Shown here: in pieces, positions 25,631-35,147 of the stretch
Position numbering within the stretch: the first letter of the stretch is position 1
How the letters are laid out: every line of letters begins with the position of its first letter
Assembly (NCBI RefSeq): GCF_012927105.1
Contig: NZ_JABBFV010000011.1
Coordinates: 1 to 64,000 of the forward strand
DNA length: 64,000 nt
Reading direction: 5' to 3'
Source: Sphingobium psychrophilum
GTDB taxonomy: Bacteria > Pseudomonadota > Alphaproteobacteria > Sphingomonadales > Sphingomonadaceae
Translations under genes and position numbers: made by a program
Notes under the pieces: model-generated
Told to the model about the DNA's origin: nothing
What the model saw: only the letters and a program-made list of their open reading frames with translations
The model's database searches: none

Positions 25631-26830
25631 TCAGGCTTGATCTCTGGCAGGCCGTTGCAACGCCATGCGGCCGTAGACGAAGATGAACAGCAGGAAGGCG
25701 CCGCCCCACAAGCCGCCGGCCAGACGAATGCTCAGCATATAGTCGAGCGGCAGCAGCGGCGCGGCGACCCGCAGCAGCGCGCCGAGATTGACCAGCACAT
25801 AGATGGCGACCGTGCCGCCATCCGCTTCCAACGGGCGGCCGGTATGACCGCGTGTCGCCCGCGTCATCACCGCCAGTGTCATTCCCGCCATCGCGCCGGC
25901 GCCCAGCGCATGCATTGCGCTCGATACGGGCACGACCGGCCACAGGATAGCAGCCCCGAGCAGCAGCAGGCCCGCCGGCAACCATGCGTAGGCGAGGTGC
26001 AGGACGAAGACCAATGGATCGCCGATCGCACTCAGCCCGGCCCAGCGGGTCTGCCGCACGGCATGCGATGCGCCGGCGACGAGCAGCAGCCAGGGCACCG
26101 GATGCGCCGCCGGTGCGAACACCCAGCCTGCCAGGGCAATCGCCGTGACCGCGAGCACGGCATGGTCGAACCGGTTGGCCATGATCGGCAACCCGTCCGT
26201 GCCGCCATGCTTGTTCAGCCAGTTGCGGGTAAAGGCCGGGATGATCCGTCCGCCGATGATCGCGATCAGCATGAGGACAAGCGCGAAGCCGGCCCGCATC
26301 CCGATCGCCGGATCGGTGGTTAGCCCCATCGCTGCGGCATGATCCAGCTCACAAGCGGCGGCGAACAGGAGGAGGACGATCAGGATCGGCTTGTTGCGGT
26401 TGCGCGCCGCGAAAATCTGCCGCGCCGCATAGCCGAATAGTGCGAGCAGGAAGCCGACATCGAGCACCGAGCCGACGAGCGGCGGCACATAAGCGGAGAA
26501 CAGCACCGCGAGTCGGGCGGCCGCCCACAAGCCGACGAACGCCGCCACCGGCCAGCCCGTCATCACCGGCCGCCCGGTCCAGTTGGGGATCGCCGCGCTC
26601 AGGAAGCCGGCGATGACCGCGCCGAGATAGCCGAACAGCATCTCATGCTGATGCCAGACAAGCGGCTCCATTGCCGTCGGCACGGACCACGCTCCACCCA
26701 GCGCGCCGACCCAGAACGCGACGACGACAAGCGCCCAGAGCGCGCCGCCGGTGAACAGCAGCCGGAAACTGCCCTGAAGCCAGATCGGCGCTTCGGCAAT
26801 GCGGTCCCGTTTGGCGGCGGCCTTAGTCAT
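25631..26830 (-). CDS. nnrS: NnrS family haem-copper membrane protein
   Basis: A 399-residue polytopic membrane protein with about 12 helices. The family signature includes SFRLLFTGGALWALVVVAFW, PLVWHQHEMLFGYLGAVIAGF, TAIPNW-like (SAAIPNWTGR), GGRIIPAFTRNWL and HALGAGAMAGMTLAVMTRATRGHTGR. NnrS proteins protect cells against nitric oxide by limiting iron-dinitrosyl damage. Its ATG overlaps the stop of the NO reductase gene by four bases, with GGAGGAAGGG upstream, so the pair is co-translated. Confidence 0.93.
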   Translation of the reverse strand: MTKAAAKRDRIAEAPIWLQGSFRLLFTGGALWALVVVAFWVGALGGAWSVPTAMEPLVWHQHEMLFGYLGAVIAGFLSAAIPNWTGRPVMTGWPVAAFVGLWAAARLAVLFSAYVPPLVGSVLDVGFLLALFGYAARQIFAARNRNKPILIVLLLFAAACELDHAAAMGLTTDPAIGMRAGFALVLMLIAIIGGRIIPAFTRNWLNKHGGTDGLPIMANRFDHAVLAVTAIALAGWVFAPAAHPVPWLLLVAGASHAVRQTRWAGLSAIGDPLVFVLHLAYAWLPAGLLLLGAAILWPVVPVSSAMHALGAGAMAGMTLAVMTRATRGHTGRPLEADGGTVAIYVLVNLGALLRVAAPLLPLDYMLSIRLAGGLWGGAFLLFIFVYGRMALQRPARDQA

Positions 26831-29103
26831 ACGCGAGCACCCTTCCTCCACAGACCCAGGATCACCACCTGCCATGCGATAGCGATGGCGCCCACCATGA
26901 ACACGACATCCCCGAAGGTACGGACCCAGCGCAGGGTTTCAAGGAAGCCTTGCTGCAGGAAGAAGTCGCTGCGCGCGTACCACATGCCGGTGGTGACGCT
27001 GGCCTGGAACTGGAACAGCCCGACCGGGAGCAGGCTGGTGAAGATCATCAGCACCAGCCCGGCGTTGAGCCCCCAGAAGCCGGTGGCCAACAACCGGTCG
27101 TTGAACCGAATGTCGGGCCGGATATAGCGCAGCACCAGCAGGGTGAAGCCGAGCGCCAGGAAGCCATACACCCCGAACAGCGCGGCGTGGGCGTGGACCG
27201 CCGTGGTGTTCAGCCCTTGGAGATAGAACAGCGCGACCGGTGTGTTGATCATGAACCCGAAGACACCGGCGCCCAGCATGTTCCAGAACGCCACGGCGAT
27301 GAAGCACATCAACGGCCACTTGACCGCGCGCATCCAGGGCGTGCGCTCGCGCAGACTCCAATGTTCGAATGCCTCATAGCCGAGCACGATCAGCGGCACG
27401 ACTTCCAGGGCGCTGAACGCGGCACCGACCGCCATGATCGGCGTGGTGGTGCCGGAAAAATACATGTGGTGGAAAGTGCCCGGCACACCGCCGACCATGA
27501 ACAGCGAGGCCGAGGCCAGGCTGGCCGCCGTTGCAATCCGTCGCGAGACCAGGCCCATGGTTGCGAAGATAAAGGCGATGGCCGAGGTCGCAAAGACCTC
27601 GAATATGCCTTCCACCCACAGATGGACGACCCACCAGCGCCAATATTCCATGATCGTGATGTTGGTGCGTTCGCCGTAGAACAGCCCCGTGCCGTAAAAC
27701 AGGCCGATCGCGATGGTGGCGATGGTGAGCAGCGCCAGCAGGCTCTTGTCGTCGCCCTTGGTGCGCAATGCCGGCACCATTCCCCGCAGCATCAGCACCA
27801 ACCAGAGGAGCAACCCGACGAATAGCCCGATTTGCCACACCCGGCCGAGGTCCAGATACTCGTAACCCTGATGGCCCAGCCAGAAGCTCAGTTTCGCCGG
27901 TAGCGCATGGGAGAGCGCCAGATAATTGCCGATGAACGATCCGGCGACAACGACGATCAGCGCCCAGAACAGGATGTTGACGCCCAGCTTCTGGTATTTG
28001 GGATCGCTGCCGTGGATGACCGGGGCCAGGAACAGGCCGGCCGCGAGGAACGCCGTCGCGATCCACAGCACCGCACTCTGCACATGCCAGGTGCGGGTCA
28101 GCGCGTAAGGGAAATATTGCGAGACATCCAAGCCGTAAAAGCTCTGGCCCTCGATCGTATAATGGGCTGTGAAGGCGCCGATGAAGACCTGGAATATGAA
28201 CAGCGCCAGCACCACGAACAGATATTTGCCGAGCGCCTTTTGCGATGGCGTCAGACCGGCGACTTGCAACGGGTCGTTCGCCGCCGCGACCAAGGGGGTA
28301 TCATCGTGGCGGCGCAGGAACGCCCAACCCCAGATCAGCGCGCCCACTCCCGCGATCAGGATGACGACGCAGGCGAGCGACCACAGGATATTTTCCGGCG
28401 TCGGATAATTGCCGATCAGCGGCTCGGGCGGCCAGTTGTTGGTATAGGTCGCGACCGTGCCCGGCCGCTCGGTCGATGCGGCCCAGGCCGTCCAGAAGAA
28501 GAAATTGGTCAGCTTCGCCCGCTGCGCCGGATCGGGCAGCGTGCCTTCCTTCATCGCATAATTATCGCGGGTGGGCCGCAGCGTGGGATCGGAGCCGTAG
28601 AGCCGCTCATAATAGCTGGCGGTCTGGGCGAACGCTTGGGCGCGGCGGTTCGACACCGTCACCACGCCGCTCGCCCTATCATAGCTGTTGTGGCGATATT
28701 CCTGCTTGAGGCGATAGGTCAGCGCCGCCTTCTGTTCGCCGTCGAGCGCCTCGAAGGACTTCCCTTCGGTCTCCCGTGCCGCAAGATCGAGCCAGGCGAC
28801 AAGTTCGCGGTGCAGCCAATCGGCGGACCAGTCCGGCGCCTGATAGGCGCCGTGCCCCCAGATCGAGCCAAGCTGCATGCCGCCGGTGCTCTGCCAGGCA
28901 CTCTGGCCGTCGAGGATGTCCTCGCGCGTCATCAGCACTTGGCCCGTTGCGGTGACGATCTGTTCTGGGATGGGCGGAGCCTTCCGATAGATCTCCACCC
29001 CGGACACGCTCAATATGCCGAAAGTCACCGTCAGCACGGCGATCAGCGCCAACCACAGAACCTTATAGTTTCCCACGGCGCGATCTTTCTTTTCGATGGT
29101 CAA
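26827..29103 (-). CDS. norZ: Quinol-dependent nitric oxide reductase
   Basis: A 758-residue single-subunit qNOR. The N-terminal part (~residues 15-220) is the periplasmic cytochrome c-like domain lacking haem sites; [20 protein letters not shown] and [13 protein letters not shown] are typical. The C-terminal haem-copper-like domain contains [39 protein letters not shown] and [16 protein letters not shown] with metal-binding histidines. It reduces 2 NO to N2O using quinol. The start is uncertain: a TTG at 29103 gives the natural N-terminus, while the frame stays open to 29391 through unrelated sequence. The native upstream region seems lost. Confidence 0.92.
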   Translation of the reverse strand: MTIEKKDRAVGNYKVLWLALIAVLTVTFGILSVSGVEIYRKAPPIPEQIVTATGQVLMTREDILDGQSAWQSTGGMQLGSIWGHGAYQAPDWSADWLHRELVAWLDLAARETEGKSFEALDGEQKAALTYRLKQEYRHNSYDRASGVVTVSNRRAQAFAQTASYYERLYGSDPTLRPTRDNYAMKEGTLPDPAQRAKLTNFFFWTAWAASTERPGTVATYTNNWPPEPLIGNYPTPENILWSLACVVILIAGVGALIWGWAFLRRHDDTPLVAAANDPLQVAGLTPSQKALGKYLFVVLALFIFQVFIGAFTAHYTIEGQSFYGLDVSQYFPYALTRTWHVQSAVLWIATAFLAAGLFLAPVIHGSDPKYQKLGVNILFWALIVVVAGSFIGNYLALSHALPAKLSFWLGHQGYEYLDLGRVWQIGLFVGLLLWLVLMLRGMVPALRTKGDDKSLLALLTIATIAIGLFYGTGLFYGERTNITIMEYWRWWVVHLWVEGIFEVFATSAIAFIFATMGLVSRRIATAASLASASLFMVGGVPGTFHHMYFSGTTTPIMAVGAAFSALEVVPLIVLGYEAFEHWSLRERTPWMRAVKWPLMCFIAVAFWNMLGAGVFGFMINTPVALFYLQGLNTTAVHAHAALFGVYGFLALGFTLLVLRYIRPDIRFNDRLLATGFWGLNAGLVLMIFTSLLPVGLFQFQASVTTGMWYARSDFFLQQGFLETLRWVRTFGDVVFMVGAIAIAWQVVILGLWRKGARV

Positions 29104-29420
29104 AGCCTGTTCGCCAATATGCCCAGAGCCCAAACTTGGCCTTCGCCGATGATGGGGCTCCAGTCGTTCGTCAGTACGGCTGGCAACCCTGGACAGATGG
29201 GGCGCGAAGATCGCGCGCCACGTCCGGCAGCGATGCTGGCTCGCGCCCGAGGCTTGCCCGGTAGCAGGGCGCCGCCGCCGTGTGCTGCGCTTCGAAAAGG
29301 AGCGTGGTCCAGAATCCGCCTCCGCCGACAGGCGCGAGCGCGATTGTCCCCCGTCACGAGATGCCTGCAGAGAAGGCCCAAATGATGACAAGTACGTAGC
29401 ACAGTTCGTCCACTAAACCC
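29104..29420 (-). other. Foreign sequence upstream of norZ
   Basis: The region in front of norZ does not resemble a promoter region of its own. One minus-strand frame encodes [20 protein letters not shown] followed by [16 protein letters not shown], which looks like a piece of a genuine but unidentified protein. It lies between norZ and an IS3 fragment and probably arrived by recombination. Confidence 0.4.
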
Positions 29421-29558
29421 ATCCAGCGAGCAGCCGATCTTCGCCGCGATCGACTTCATCACTTCCCATTCCGAGCCGTACTCAGCCCGCTGCTCCGCGA
29501 CCATAAGGACCGCGCGTTCCCGTACTTCGGGTGAAAATTTGTTCGTCGTCTTGCTCAT
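29421..29558 (-). pseudogene. IS3-family OrfA fragment
   Basis: The first ~46 residues ([44 protein letters not shown]) match the N-terminus of IS3-group OrfA helix-turn-helix proteins. Homology then ends abruptly, so the rest of orfA, all of orfB and one end of the IS are missing. Upstream, around 29575-29605, GGAGGCTCC and a CCCGGGTTTTCAGGAGG-like stretch could be the surviving IS end. Confidence 0.75.
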
Positions 29559-29854
29559 AACGGCTCCTTGTCACAAGTGGGAGCCTCCTGAAAACCCGGG
29601 GCGCTTCGGGGACCGACTTGGTTTGGTCGATATCGGTCATCGCCAGCGCCGACATAGCCTGGTCCCCCTGTGGGAAGACTGAACACCGCGACCGCCGCCG
29701 AGGCCCGAGAGTGTCATCTCTTCTGTGGATGGCTCCCCTTTGCGAGTGCTCAACGAACTTATGGCAACGGTCAGTTGCAGTCTTCTGTTCGGCCTTTTGT
29801 GCAGCCTAGAATTCGACTGCTGGCCCTGATGAGGTCCGCGGACAAGATCCCAAA
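29559..29854. other. IS3 end and unassigned sequence
   Basis: This contains the presumptive IS3 terminal sequence and about 240 bases with no recognised gene. A 62-codon plus-strand frame at 29670-29858 resembles nothing I know. Confidence 0.4.
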
Positions 29855-30215
29855 CTAACTATCAGGCAGCGCTGTGCCAGTCCTCGCGTCTACCAGGCGA
29901 GTGCCGTCAGCCGTCACGACTTCGGCGACAGCTCGGCCAAGCCACATGCGATAGGTGACGGTCGACGGGCGCGGCAGTGGCGGCGGTGATCGCCGATGGC
30001 GATGCGAGCGCGAGGTGGCTGGGCAGGGCCGTGGTGGCGTTGCGCTCCACCAAGTGATCGCCATGCACGCGGTCGATGGGCAAGAAGCTCATCAACGCGC
30101 CGCTCGTGAACCAGAGGAGGAGCTGCGCACCGATGATAAGTGCAACCATTTGTGGGTGCGGCTCGCGAGGAGGTGCAGCCTTAGTTTCGCGCTTTTCAGA
30201 ACCGCCCCTCCATAG
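29855..30215 (-). pseudogene. PepSY-domain membrane protein, frameshifted remnant
   Basis: Pieces of a PepSY-associated membrane protein lie in different minus-strand frames. KLRLHLLASRTHKWL is followed, one frame over, by LIIGAQLLLWFTSGALMSFL, PIDRVHGDHLVERN and TTALPS. A later piece, TYRMWLGRAVAEVVTADGTR, LVDARTGTALPDS, is in yet another frame. The WF(T/A)SGALMSFLPIDRVHGDHL pattern is typical of the family. At least two frameshifts and missing 3' sequence make it non-functional. Such genes commonly neighbour copper-resistance genes in this group. Confidence 0.7.
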
Positions 30216-30232
30216 TCGCTGCTGGCATCACT

Positions 30233-30350
30233 TCATGCCGGCATGTCTTTCATCATCTCGTCGTGATCGGCCGGCACACTCGCCACAAGCCCTTGTACTG
30301 CTCGCGCATCGTTCCCTGGAGCCTGGGCACGAACGCGAGCATACCCCGCG
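30233..30350 (-). pseudogene. 3' remnant of a cytochrome c gene
   Basis: The minus strand encodes MLAFVPRLQG, then, after a frameshift, LVASVPADHDEMMKDMPA and a stop. This matches the C-terminus of the cytochrome c gene at 39576-40172 (MVAFVRQLPKMSAAQYQ, AVASAPEDHDAMMKDMPG). No haem site remains. It is a leftover of a second copy of that gene beside the copper-storage protein. Confidence 0.7.
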
Positions 30351-30359
30351 CGAAGAAGT

Positions 30360-30692
30360 TTAGGCGGCCATCTTTTCGCAGGCGTCGGCGCACTTGCGGC
30401 ACGCGGCCACGCAATCCTCCATGCCGTCCAGGGATTCGCAGCTCGCGGCGCACGCTCGGCAGACCTCGGCGCACTCGCGACAGATATGCTGATGGTGCGA
30501 CGACTTGCGCGCCATGAAGTCGATTGCGACTTCGCAAATCCTCGCACAGTCGAGCATGATCTTGATATGCTCAGGTGCGGCATGCTGGCCGCCCATTTCA
30601 AGGCAATGGTTCATTGCCATGTGCAGGCAGGTCACATGACACTCGTGGCAGGCGTCCATGCAGGCCTGCATGTCGGGGTTCATCTGATGCAT
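30360..30692 (-). CDS. Four-helix-bundle copper-storage protein (Csp-like)
   Basis: A 110-residue protein with 16 cysteines, arranged at helical spacing along four helices (for example QACMDACHECHVTCLHMAM, HICRECAEVCRACAASC, EDCVAACRKCADACEKM). This is the pattern of the DUF326/Csp family, whose four-helix bundles store many Cu(I) ions in their core. There is no signal peptide, which fits the cytosolic Csp3 type. Its upstream region was cut off by the IS630 insertion 30 bases before the start, so its expression may now depend on the IS. Confidence 0.9.
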   Translation of the reverse strand: MHQMNPDMQACMDACHECHVTCLHMAMNHCLEMGGQHAAPEHIKIMLDCARICEVAIDFMARKSSHHQHICRECAEVCRACAASCESLDGMEDCVAACRKCADACEKMAA

Positions 30693-30719
30693 CGATCCAT
30701 CTCCGTCTGAGTCCCCCCA

Positions 30720-31820
30720 CTAGTCACCTGAATCCGAAGTTCGGTTCATTGTTTTTTGGCAGAAGCGCTTGACGGAGGCGAGGATTTCGTCGGCGGATTT
30801 CACCCATTTGTAGGGCTTGGGATTTTCGTTGTGCGCCACAATGAAGGCGGCGATGTCGGCCTCAAGCTCTGCAGTGGATCGGTGGACACCGCGTTGTAAC
30901 TGCTTGCGCGTCAGCTCGGCAAACCACCGTTCGACCTGATTGATCCAGGACGCCGAAGTCGGTGTGAAGTGAGCATGCCAATGTGGGCGGCGTGCGAGCC
31001 AGGCCTTGACCTTCGGCGTCTTGTGGGTGGCATAGTTGTCCATCACGAGGTGGACGTCGGGCCCCTTGGGCATCTCGGCGTCGATCCGCTTGAGGAAGTC
31101 GAGGAACTCGGTCGCCCGATGGCGTTTGTAGCATTTTCCGATCACGGCGCCGGTGGCAACGTCAAGCGCGGCGAACAGGGATGTCGTGCCATTGCGAACA
31201 TAGGTATGCGTGCGCCGCTCGGGTACGCCCGGCGCCATGGGCAAGACCGGCTGCTCGCGATCCAGTGCCTGGATTTGCGATTTTTCATCCACGCACAGCA
31301 CAACCGCCCGGTTTGGCGGCGACATATAAAGGCCGACTATGTCCTGCACCTTGTCGACGAATAGCGGATCGGTGGACAGCTTGAATGTCTCTGACCGGTG
31401 CGGCTGCAGGCCAAACGCACCCCAAATCCGGCGGATGGTGGTGTGCGACAGCCCGGACTTGGAAGCCATGGAACGGATCGACCAATGGGTGGCGTCTTTC
31501 GGAGTGGTATTCAGCGTACGCTCGATTACCTGAGCTACTTGCGTGTCAGATACTGTGCGTGGCCGGCCCGCACGATATTCGTCAGTCAGCCCCTCAATGC
31601 CATCCTGCACGAACCGGCGGCGCCATTTGCCAACCGTGTGTTCGTGGACGCCGAGACGATCGGCAACTTCCTTGCTCTGCAGCCCCTCTGCACATAGCAG
31701 GACCATCCGGCAGCGATCCGACAACGAACGCGGCGCTTTGTGGCGGCGGACCTGAGCTTCGAGAAAATTCCGGTCATCCCCGCTCAAGACAACCAAATCC
31801 GCCTTCCTGCCCGCCATCAT
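30720..31820 (-). CDS. IS630-family transposase
   Basis: A 366-residue DDE transposase. An N-terminal helix-turn-helix region ([20 protein letters not shown]) and a second one ([17 protein letters not shown]) precede the catalytic core. The catalytic residues are in [12 protein letters not shown] (D), [12 protein letters not shown] (D) and [12 protein letters not shown] (E). Its stop codon TAG uses the TA of the target duplication plus the adjacent cytosine position, so the reading frame ends precisely at the element boundary. The frame is intact. Confidence 0.94.
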   Translation of the reverse strand: MMAGRKADLVVLSGDDRNFLEAQVRRHKAPRSLSDRCRMVLLCAEGLQSKEVADRLGVHEHTVGKWRRRFVQDGIEGLTDEYRAGRPRTVSDTQVAQVIERTLNTTPKDATHWSIRSMASKSGLSHTTIRRIWGAFGLQPHRSETFKLSTDPLFVDKVQDIVGLYMSPPNRAVVLCVDEKSQIQALDREQPVLPMAPGVPERRTHTYVRNGTTSLFAALDVATGAVIGKCYKRHRATEFLDFLKRIDAEMPKGPDVHLVMDNYATHKTPKVKAWLARRPHWHAHFTPTSASWINQVERWFAELTRKQLQRGVHRSTAELEADIAAFIVAHNENPKPYKWVKSADEILASVKRFCQKTMNRTSDSGD

Positions 31821-31880
31821 GCAAACCCCTGCCTATCGACAAGGCCTTATACAATGATACTTACTTCAGTTCCAGGTGAC
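30723..31880 (-). mobile_element. Complete IS630-family insertion sequence
   Basis: About 1.16 kb with a single transposase gene. The ends are imperfect inverted repeats: the left begins GTCACCTGAATCCGAAGT and the right, reverse-complemented, GTCACCTGGAACTGAAGT. Both ends are flanked by TA (30721-30722 and 31881-31882), the expected IS630 target duplication, in a CTAG context. The element looks intact and potentially mobile. Confidence 0.88.
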
Positions 31881-31883
31881 TAG

Positions 31884-32294
31884 AAGATACGCGCTTTGCG
31901 CGATAACCCCTTGCATAAAAATTCCAGCGGCGCTTGCCGGTTCCAGACCAAGCGATGTCGCCACCATAATTCCGCCGGCGAGCGCAAGCGGCGTCAACCG
32001 TCATCGTCGAGATCTGGCCCGCGCCCGCGCCCGCGCCCGGCTCTGCTGCCATGTCGGCCATCGGACCCGGAACCTGCTGAGCATGGGAGCGGCCATCTTT
32101 TCGGGCGTGACACTCTGCCCGTGGGGGGCCAGCGCGCGCATCGTGCCGATGACGTGCTTCAGCCACACACCCACGAGCCACAGGTCAACGCGATGTACCG
32201 TTGCGTACCGACAGCTTCGACAGTGCTTACGACACTCAAATGGGGAGCGACCTGAGGTGCGTCATCGAGGACAAGGCCGAGCCGCCAGATAGGC
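31884..32294 (-). other. Unassigned sequence between IS630 and cueR
   Basis: On the minus strand a frame near 32000-31885 encodes LTPLALAGGIMVATSLGLEP followed by ASAAGIFMQGVIAQSA and runs into the IS630 end. It resembles an exported or membrane segment and may be the 5' part of a gene interrupted by the IS. The rest shows no recognisable protein. Confidence 0.4.
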
Positions 32295-32681
32295 TCAGGA
32301 CGCCAGACGCGTGAGTATAGGGCATTCGGGCCGCTCGTCCCCATGGCAGGCATTCGCAAGGTCGAGCAGTGCTTCGCGCATGGCATTGAGTGCATCCGCC
32401 TTCCGACCCAGGTCTCCCGCGCGCGATTCCGCCAGAGCCTTGACCTCCGCGCTCGCGCGCTCGCGGTCGGACCAGAGATCAAGCAGCACGCGGATTTCCC
32501 CAATGGGAAAGCCGAGATCGCGGGCGTTGGCGATGAAACGCAGGAGGTGCACGTCGGCTTGCGAATAGTCGCGATACCCGCTGTCACGTCGCGGCGGCGA
32601 CGGGATAAGCCCGATCTTCTCATAATGGCGGATCATGCGCTGCGACACAGCGCTCGCATCGGAGGCCGCGCCGATGTTCAC
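32295..32681 (-). CDS. cueR: CueR-type copper-responsive MerR regulator
   Basis: A 128-residue MerR protein. The N-terminal winged helix includes [18 protein letters not shown] and [15 protein letters not shown] dimerisation helix follows, then the metal loop [13 protein letters not shown] with C112 and C120, the same spacing and numbering as the Cu(I) ligands of E. coli CueR. Serine 77, typical of sensors for monovalent ions, is also present. It uses a GTG start overlapping the copA stop by four bases, so it is co-expressed with the exporter and likely autoregulates through the operator upstream of copA. Confidence 0.92.
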   Translation of the reverse strand: MNIGAASDASAVSQRMIRHYEKIGLIPSPPRRDSGYRDYSQADVHLLRFIANARDLGFPIGEIRVLLDLWSDRERASAEVKALAESRAGDLGRKADALNAMREALLDLANACHGDERPECPILTRLAS

Positions 32682-35047
32682 AGCGTCACCCGATTGAGAC
32701 GCAGCGCGTTGGTGACGACGCTGACGGATGACAGGGCCATCGCCGCAGCGGCGATGACAGGCGACAGAAGGATGCCGAACACCGGATAGAGCAGCCCGGC
32801 GGCGATGGGGACGCCAGCGGCATTGTAGATGAAGGCGAAGAACAGGTTCTGGCGTATGTTGGCCATCGTTGCCTCGCTCAGGCGCCGCGCCCGCACGATG
32901 CCGTTGAGATCACCCTTGAGCAGTGTGATCCCGGCGCTTTCGATGGCGACATCGGTGCCCGAACCCATGGCGATGCCGACGTCCGCCGCCGCGAGAGCGG
33001 GCGCGTCGTTCACCCCATCGCCAGCCATGGCAACGACATGGCCTTCGCGCTGCAGCCGCAGGACGACAGCGCTCTTCTGATCGGGCAGCACCTCGGCTTC
33101 AACCGCATCGATGCCTAGTTTCCGGGCCACCGCCTCGGCGGTTGTCCGGTTGTCGCCCGTCAACATGACGACGCTCACGCCCTCTTTTCGCAAGGCGGCC
33201 AGCGCCTCCGCTGTGGTTGCCTTGATCGAGTCCGCAATGGCGAGAATTCCGGCGACCCGGCCATCAACGGCCGCGAAAATCGCCGTCGCTCCGTCCGCCC
33301 GCAGCTCATTGGCGCGTGCAGCCGCGGCTGACACATCGATGCCATTCTCTTTGAGATAAACGGCGCCGCCCAGAAAGATCCGCTTGCCGTCCACGGTCCC
33401 GACCGCGCCCTTTCCGGTAGGCGAGTCAAAGTCGGAAACCTCGGGAACGTCGATGTCACGATCCTTCGCGGCCGCGACGATCGCGAGCGCCAGCGGATGC
33501 TCCGACGCCCGCTCGACGCCCGCCGCCAGGCGAAGAAGATCGTGCTCCGAAAAGCCGTCCATCGCCACGATATTCGTGACCGATGGGCGCCCTTCTGTCA
33601 GCGTGCCGGTTTTGTCGACGACGATCGTGTCGACCTTTTCCATGCGCTCCAGCGCCTCGGCATTCTTGATCAGGACACCGAGGCCGGCCCCCCGTCCGAT
33701 CCCGACCATGATCGACATCGGCGTCGCGAGACCCAGCGCGCAGGGACAAGCGATGATCAGCACCGCGACCGCGGCCACGAGGCCATGCGCCAGTCGCGGT
33801 TCTGGACCCCATATTCCCCAGATCGCAAAGGAGAGCAGTGCGACGGCAAGCACTGCCGGCACGAACCAGCCCGCAACCTTGTCGGCCATGCGCTGGATCG
33901 GCGCGCGCGAACGCTGCGCATCTGCCACCATCTGGACGATCCGCGCCAGCATCGTATCCCGGCCAACCTTGTCCGCGCGTATGACGAGCGATCCTGTTTG
34001 GTTTATCGTGCCCGCCACTACATGGGCATCGACCGTCTTCGTCACCGGCATCGACTCGCCAGTCACCATGGACTCGTCGATCGAAGAGCGGCCGTCCTCG
34101 ACAATCGCATCCACAGGCACCTTTTCGCCGGGGCGGACGCGCAACCTGTCGCCGACCACGATCAGGTCAATCGCGACTTCCTCGTCGTGACCATCCGGCA
34201 GGATCCGGCGGGCAGTCTTGGGTGCCAGATTGAGCAGGGCCTTGATCGCGCCCGATGTCCGCTCTCGCGCGCGCAGCTCGAGAACCTGCCCAAGGAGCAC
34301 GAGGACGGTGATGACCGCGGCGGCCTCGAAATAGATGGCGACCGTGCCATCCATCATGCGGAATGCCGCCGGGAATATTCCGGGGGCAAGCGTGGCCACC
34401 ACGCTATAGGCCCAGGCGACACCGGTTCCCATCGCGATCAGCGTGAACATGTTCAGGTTTCGCGTCCGAATGGACGCCCAACCGCGCTCGAAAAACGGCC
34501 AACCGGCCCAAAGCACGACGGGGGTCGCCAAAGCGAGCTGAACCCACCCTGATATTCGCTCGGGGACGAGTTGATGAAGCGCGGGGAAAAGGTGTCCGCC
34601 CATTTCGAGTAGGAATATGGGCACCGTCAGCGCCAGGGCGATCCAGAAGCGCCGTGACATATCGACGAGTTCAGGGCTCGGGCCTGATTCCGCCGTTATG
34701 AGCTCGGGCTCGAGTGCCATGCCGCAGATCGGGCAAGGACCGGCACGATCTTTTCGGATCTCCGGGTGCATCGGACAAGTCCAAATCGTGCCAGGTTCTG
34801 CGGCCGTGGGCGTGTCGCCCCCGCTCGACAGATATCGTTCCGGCTCGGCGACGAACTTCGCCCGACATCCGGCACTGCAGAAGTGAAACTCCTGGTCGCC
34901 GTGTGAGGCATGGTGCGCGGTCGCGCCGGGATCGACCATCATGCCGCAGACAGGATCCTTCGCTGTCGTCGGACCTTGCGGCTCGCGGTGCTTTCCAGCG
35001 CAACAGTTATGCGCACCAGATGTGTTCGCGGAAATAGGATCGGTCAT
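32678..35047 (-). CDS. copA: Cu(I)-exporting P1B ATPase
   Basis: A 789-residue copper P-type ATPase. Instead of HMA domains it has an N-terminal YHS domain ([21 protein letters not shown]) and a heavy-metal-binding domain ([20 protein letters not shown]). The core shows [36 protein letters not shown] and [16 protein letters not shown]. It exports cytoplasmic Cu(I). The start at 35047 follows AAGGAGACGAGCC and gives the natural N-terminus; an upstream ATG at 35104 lies inside the operator. It is co-transcribed with cueR. Confidence 0.95.
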   Translation of the reverse strand: MTDPISANTSGAHNCCAGKHREPQGPTTAKDPVCGMMVDPGATAHHASHGDQEFHFCSAGCRAKFVAEPERYLSSGGDTPTAAEPGTIWTCPMHPEIRKDRAGPCPICGMALEPELITAESGPSPELVDMSRRFWIALALTVPIFLLEMGGHLFPALHQLVPERISGWVQLALATPVVLWAGWPFFERGWASIRTRNLNMFTLIAMGTGVAWAYSVVATLAPGIFPAAFRMMDGTVAIYFEAAAVITVLVLLGQVLELRARERTSGAIKALLNLAPKTARRILPDGHDEEVAIDLIVVGDRLRVRPGEKVPVDAIVEDGRSSIDESMVTGESMPVTKTVDAHVVAGTINQTGSLVIRADKVGRDTMLARIVQMVADAQRSRAPIQRMADKVAGWFVPAVLAVALLSFAIWGIWGPEPRLAHGLVAAVAVLIIACPCALGLATPMSIMVGIGRGAGLGVLIKNAEALERMEKVDTIVVDKTGTLTEGRPSVTNIVAMDGFSEHDLLRLAAGVERASEHPLALAIVAAAKDRDIDVPEVSDFDSPTGKGAVGTVDGKRIFLGGAVYLKENGIDVSAAAARANELRADGATAIFAAVDGRVAGILAIADSIKATTAEALAALRKEGVSVVMLTGDNRTTAEAVARKLGIDAVEAEVLPDQKSAVVLRLQREGHVVAMAGDGVNDAPALAAADVGIAMGSGTDVAIESAGITLLKGDLNGIVRARRLSEATMANIRQNLFFAFIYNAAGVPIAAGLLYPVFGILLSPVIAAAAMALSSVSVVTNALRLNRVTL

Positions 35048-35072
35048 GGCTCGTCTCCTTGTCGACGCTAAA

Positions 35073-35104
35073 CAATCTGGGGTCTGACATCGTGTCAGGG
35101 TCAA
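35073..35104 (-). promoter_or_regulatory. CueR-type promoter/operator of copA-cueR
   Basis: Read on the minus strand: a -35 TTGACC, then the perfect dyad CTGACA-CGA-TGTCAG in the spacer, then AGATTG as -10. The spacer is about 19-20 bases, longer than the usual 17, which is the hallmark of MerR-family activated promoters. It lies 26-57 bases before the copA start. Confidence 0.78.
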
Positions 35105-35147
35105 GGCCCCGGTTCAAATATTCTGTCCGCCAGACGCTGGAGCCTGA

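Noticed and set aside
27907..29385. 492-codon open frame on the plus strand
   Set aside because: Antisense to norZ, with composition rich in Arg, Gln and Asp typical of GC-rich shadow frames and no recognisable domain.
35101..35104. Earlier start for the copper ATPase at 35104
   Set aside because: It lies within the -35 element of the CueR-type promoter; the ATG at 35047 has a strong ribosome-binding site and natural N-terminus.
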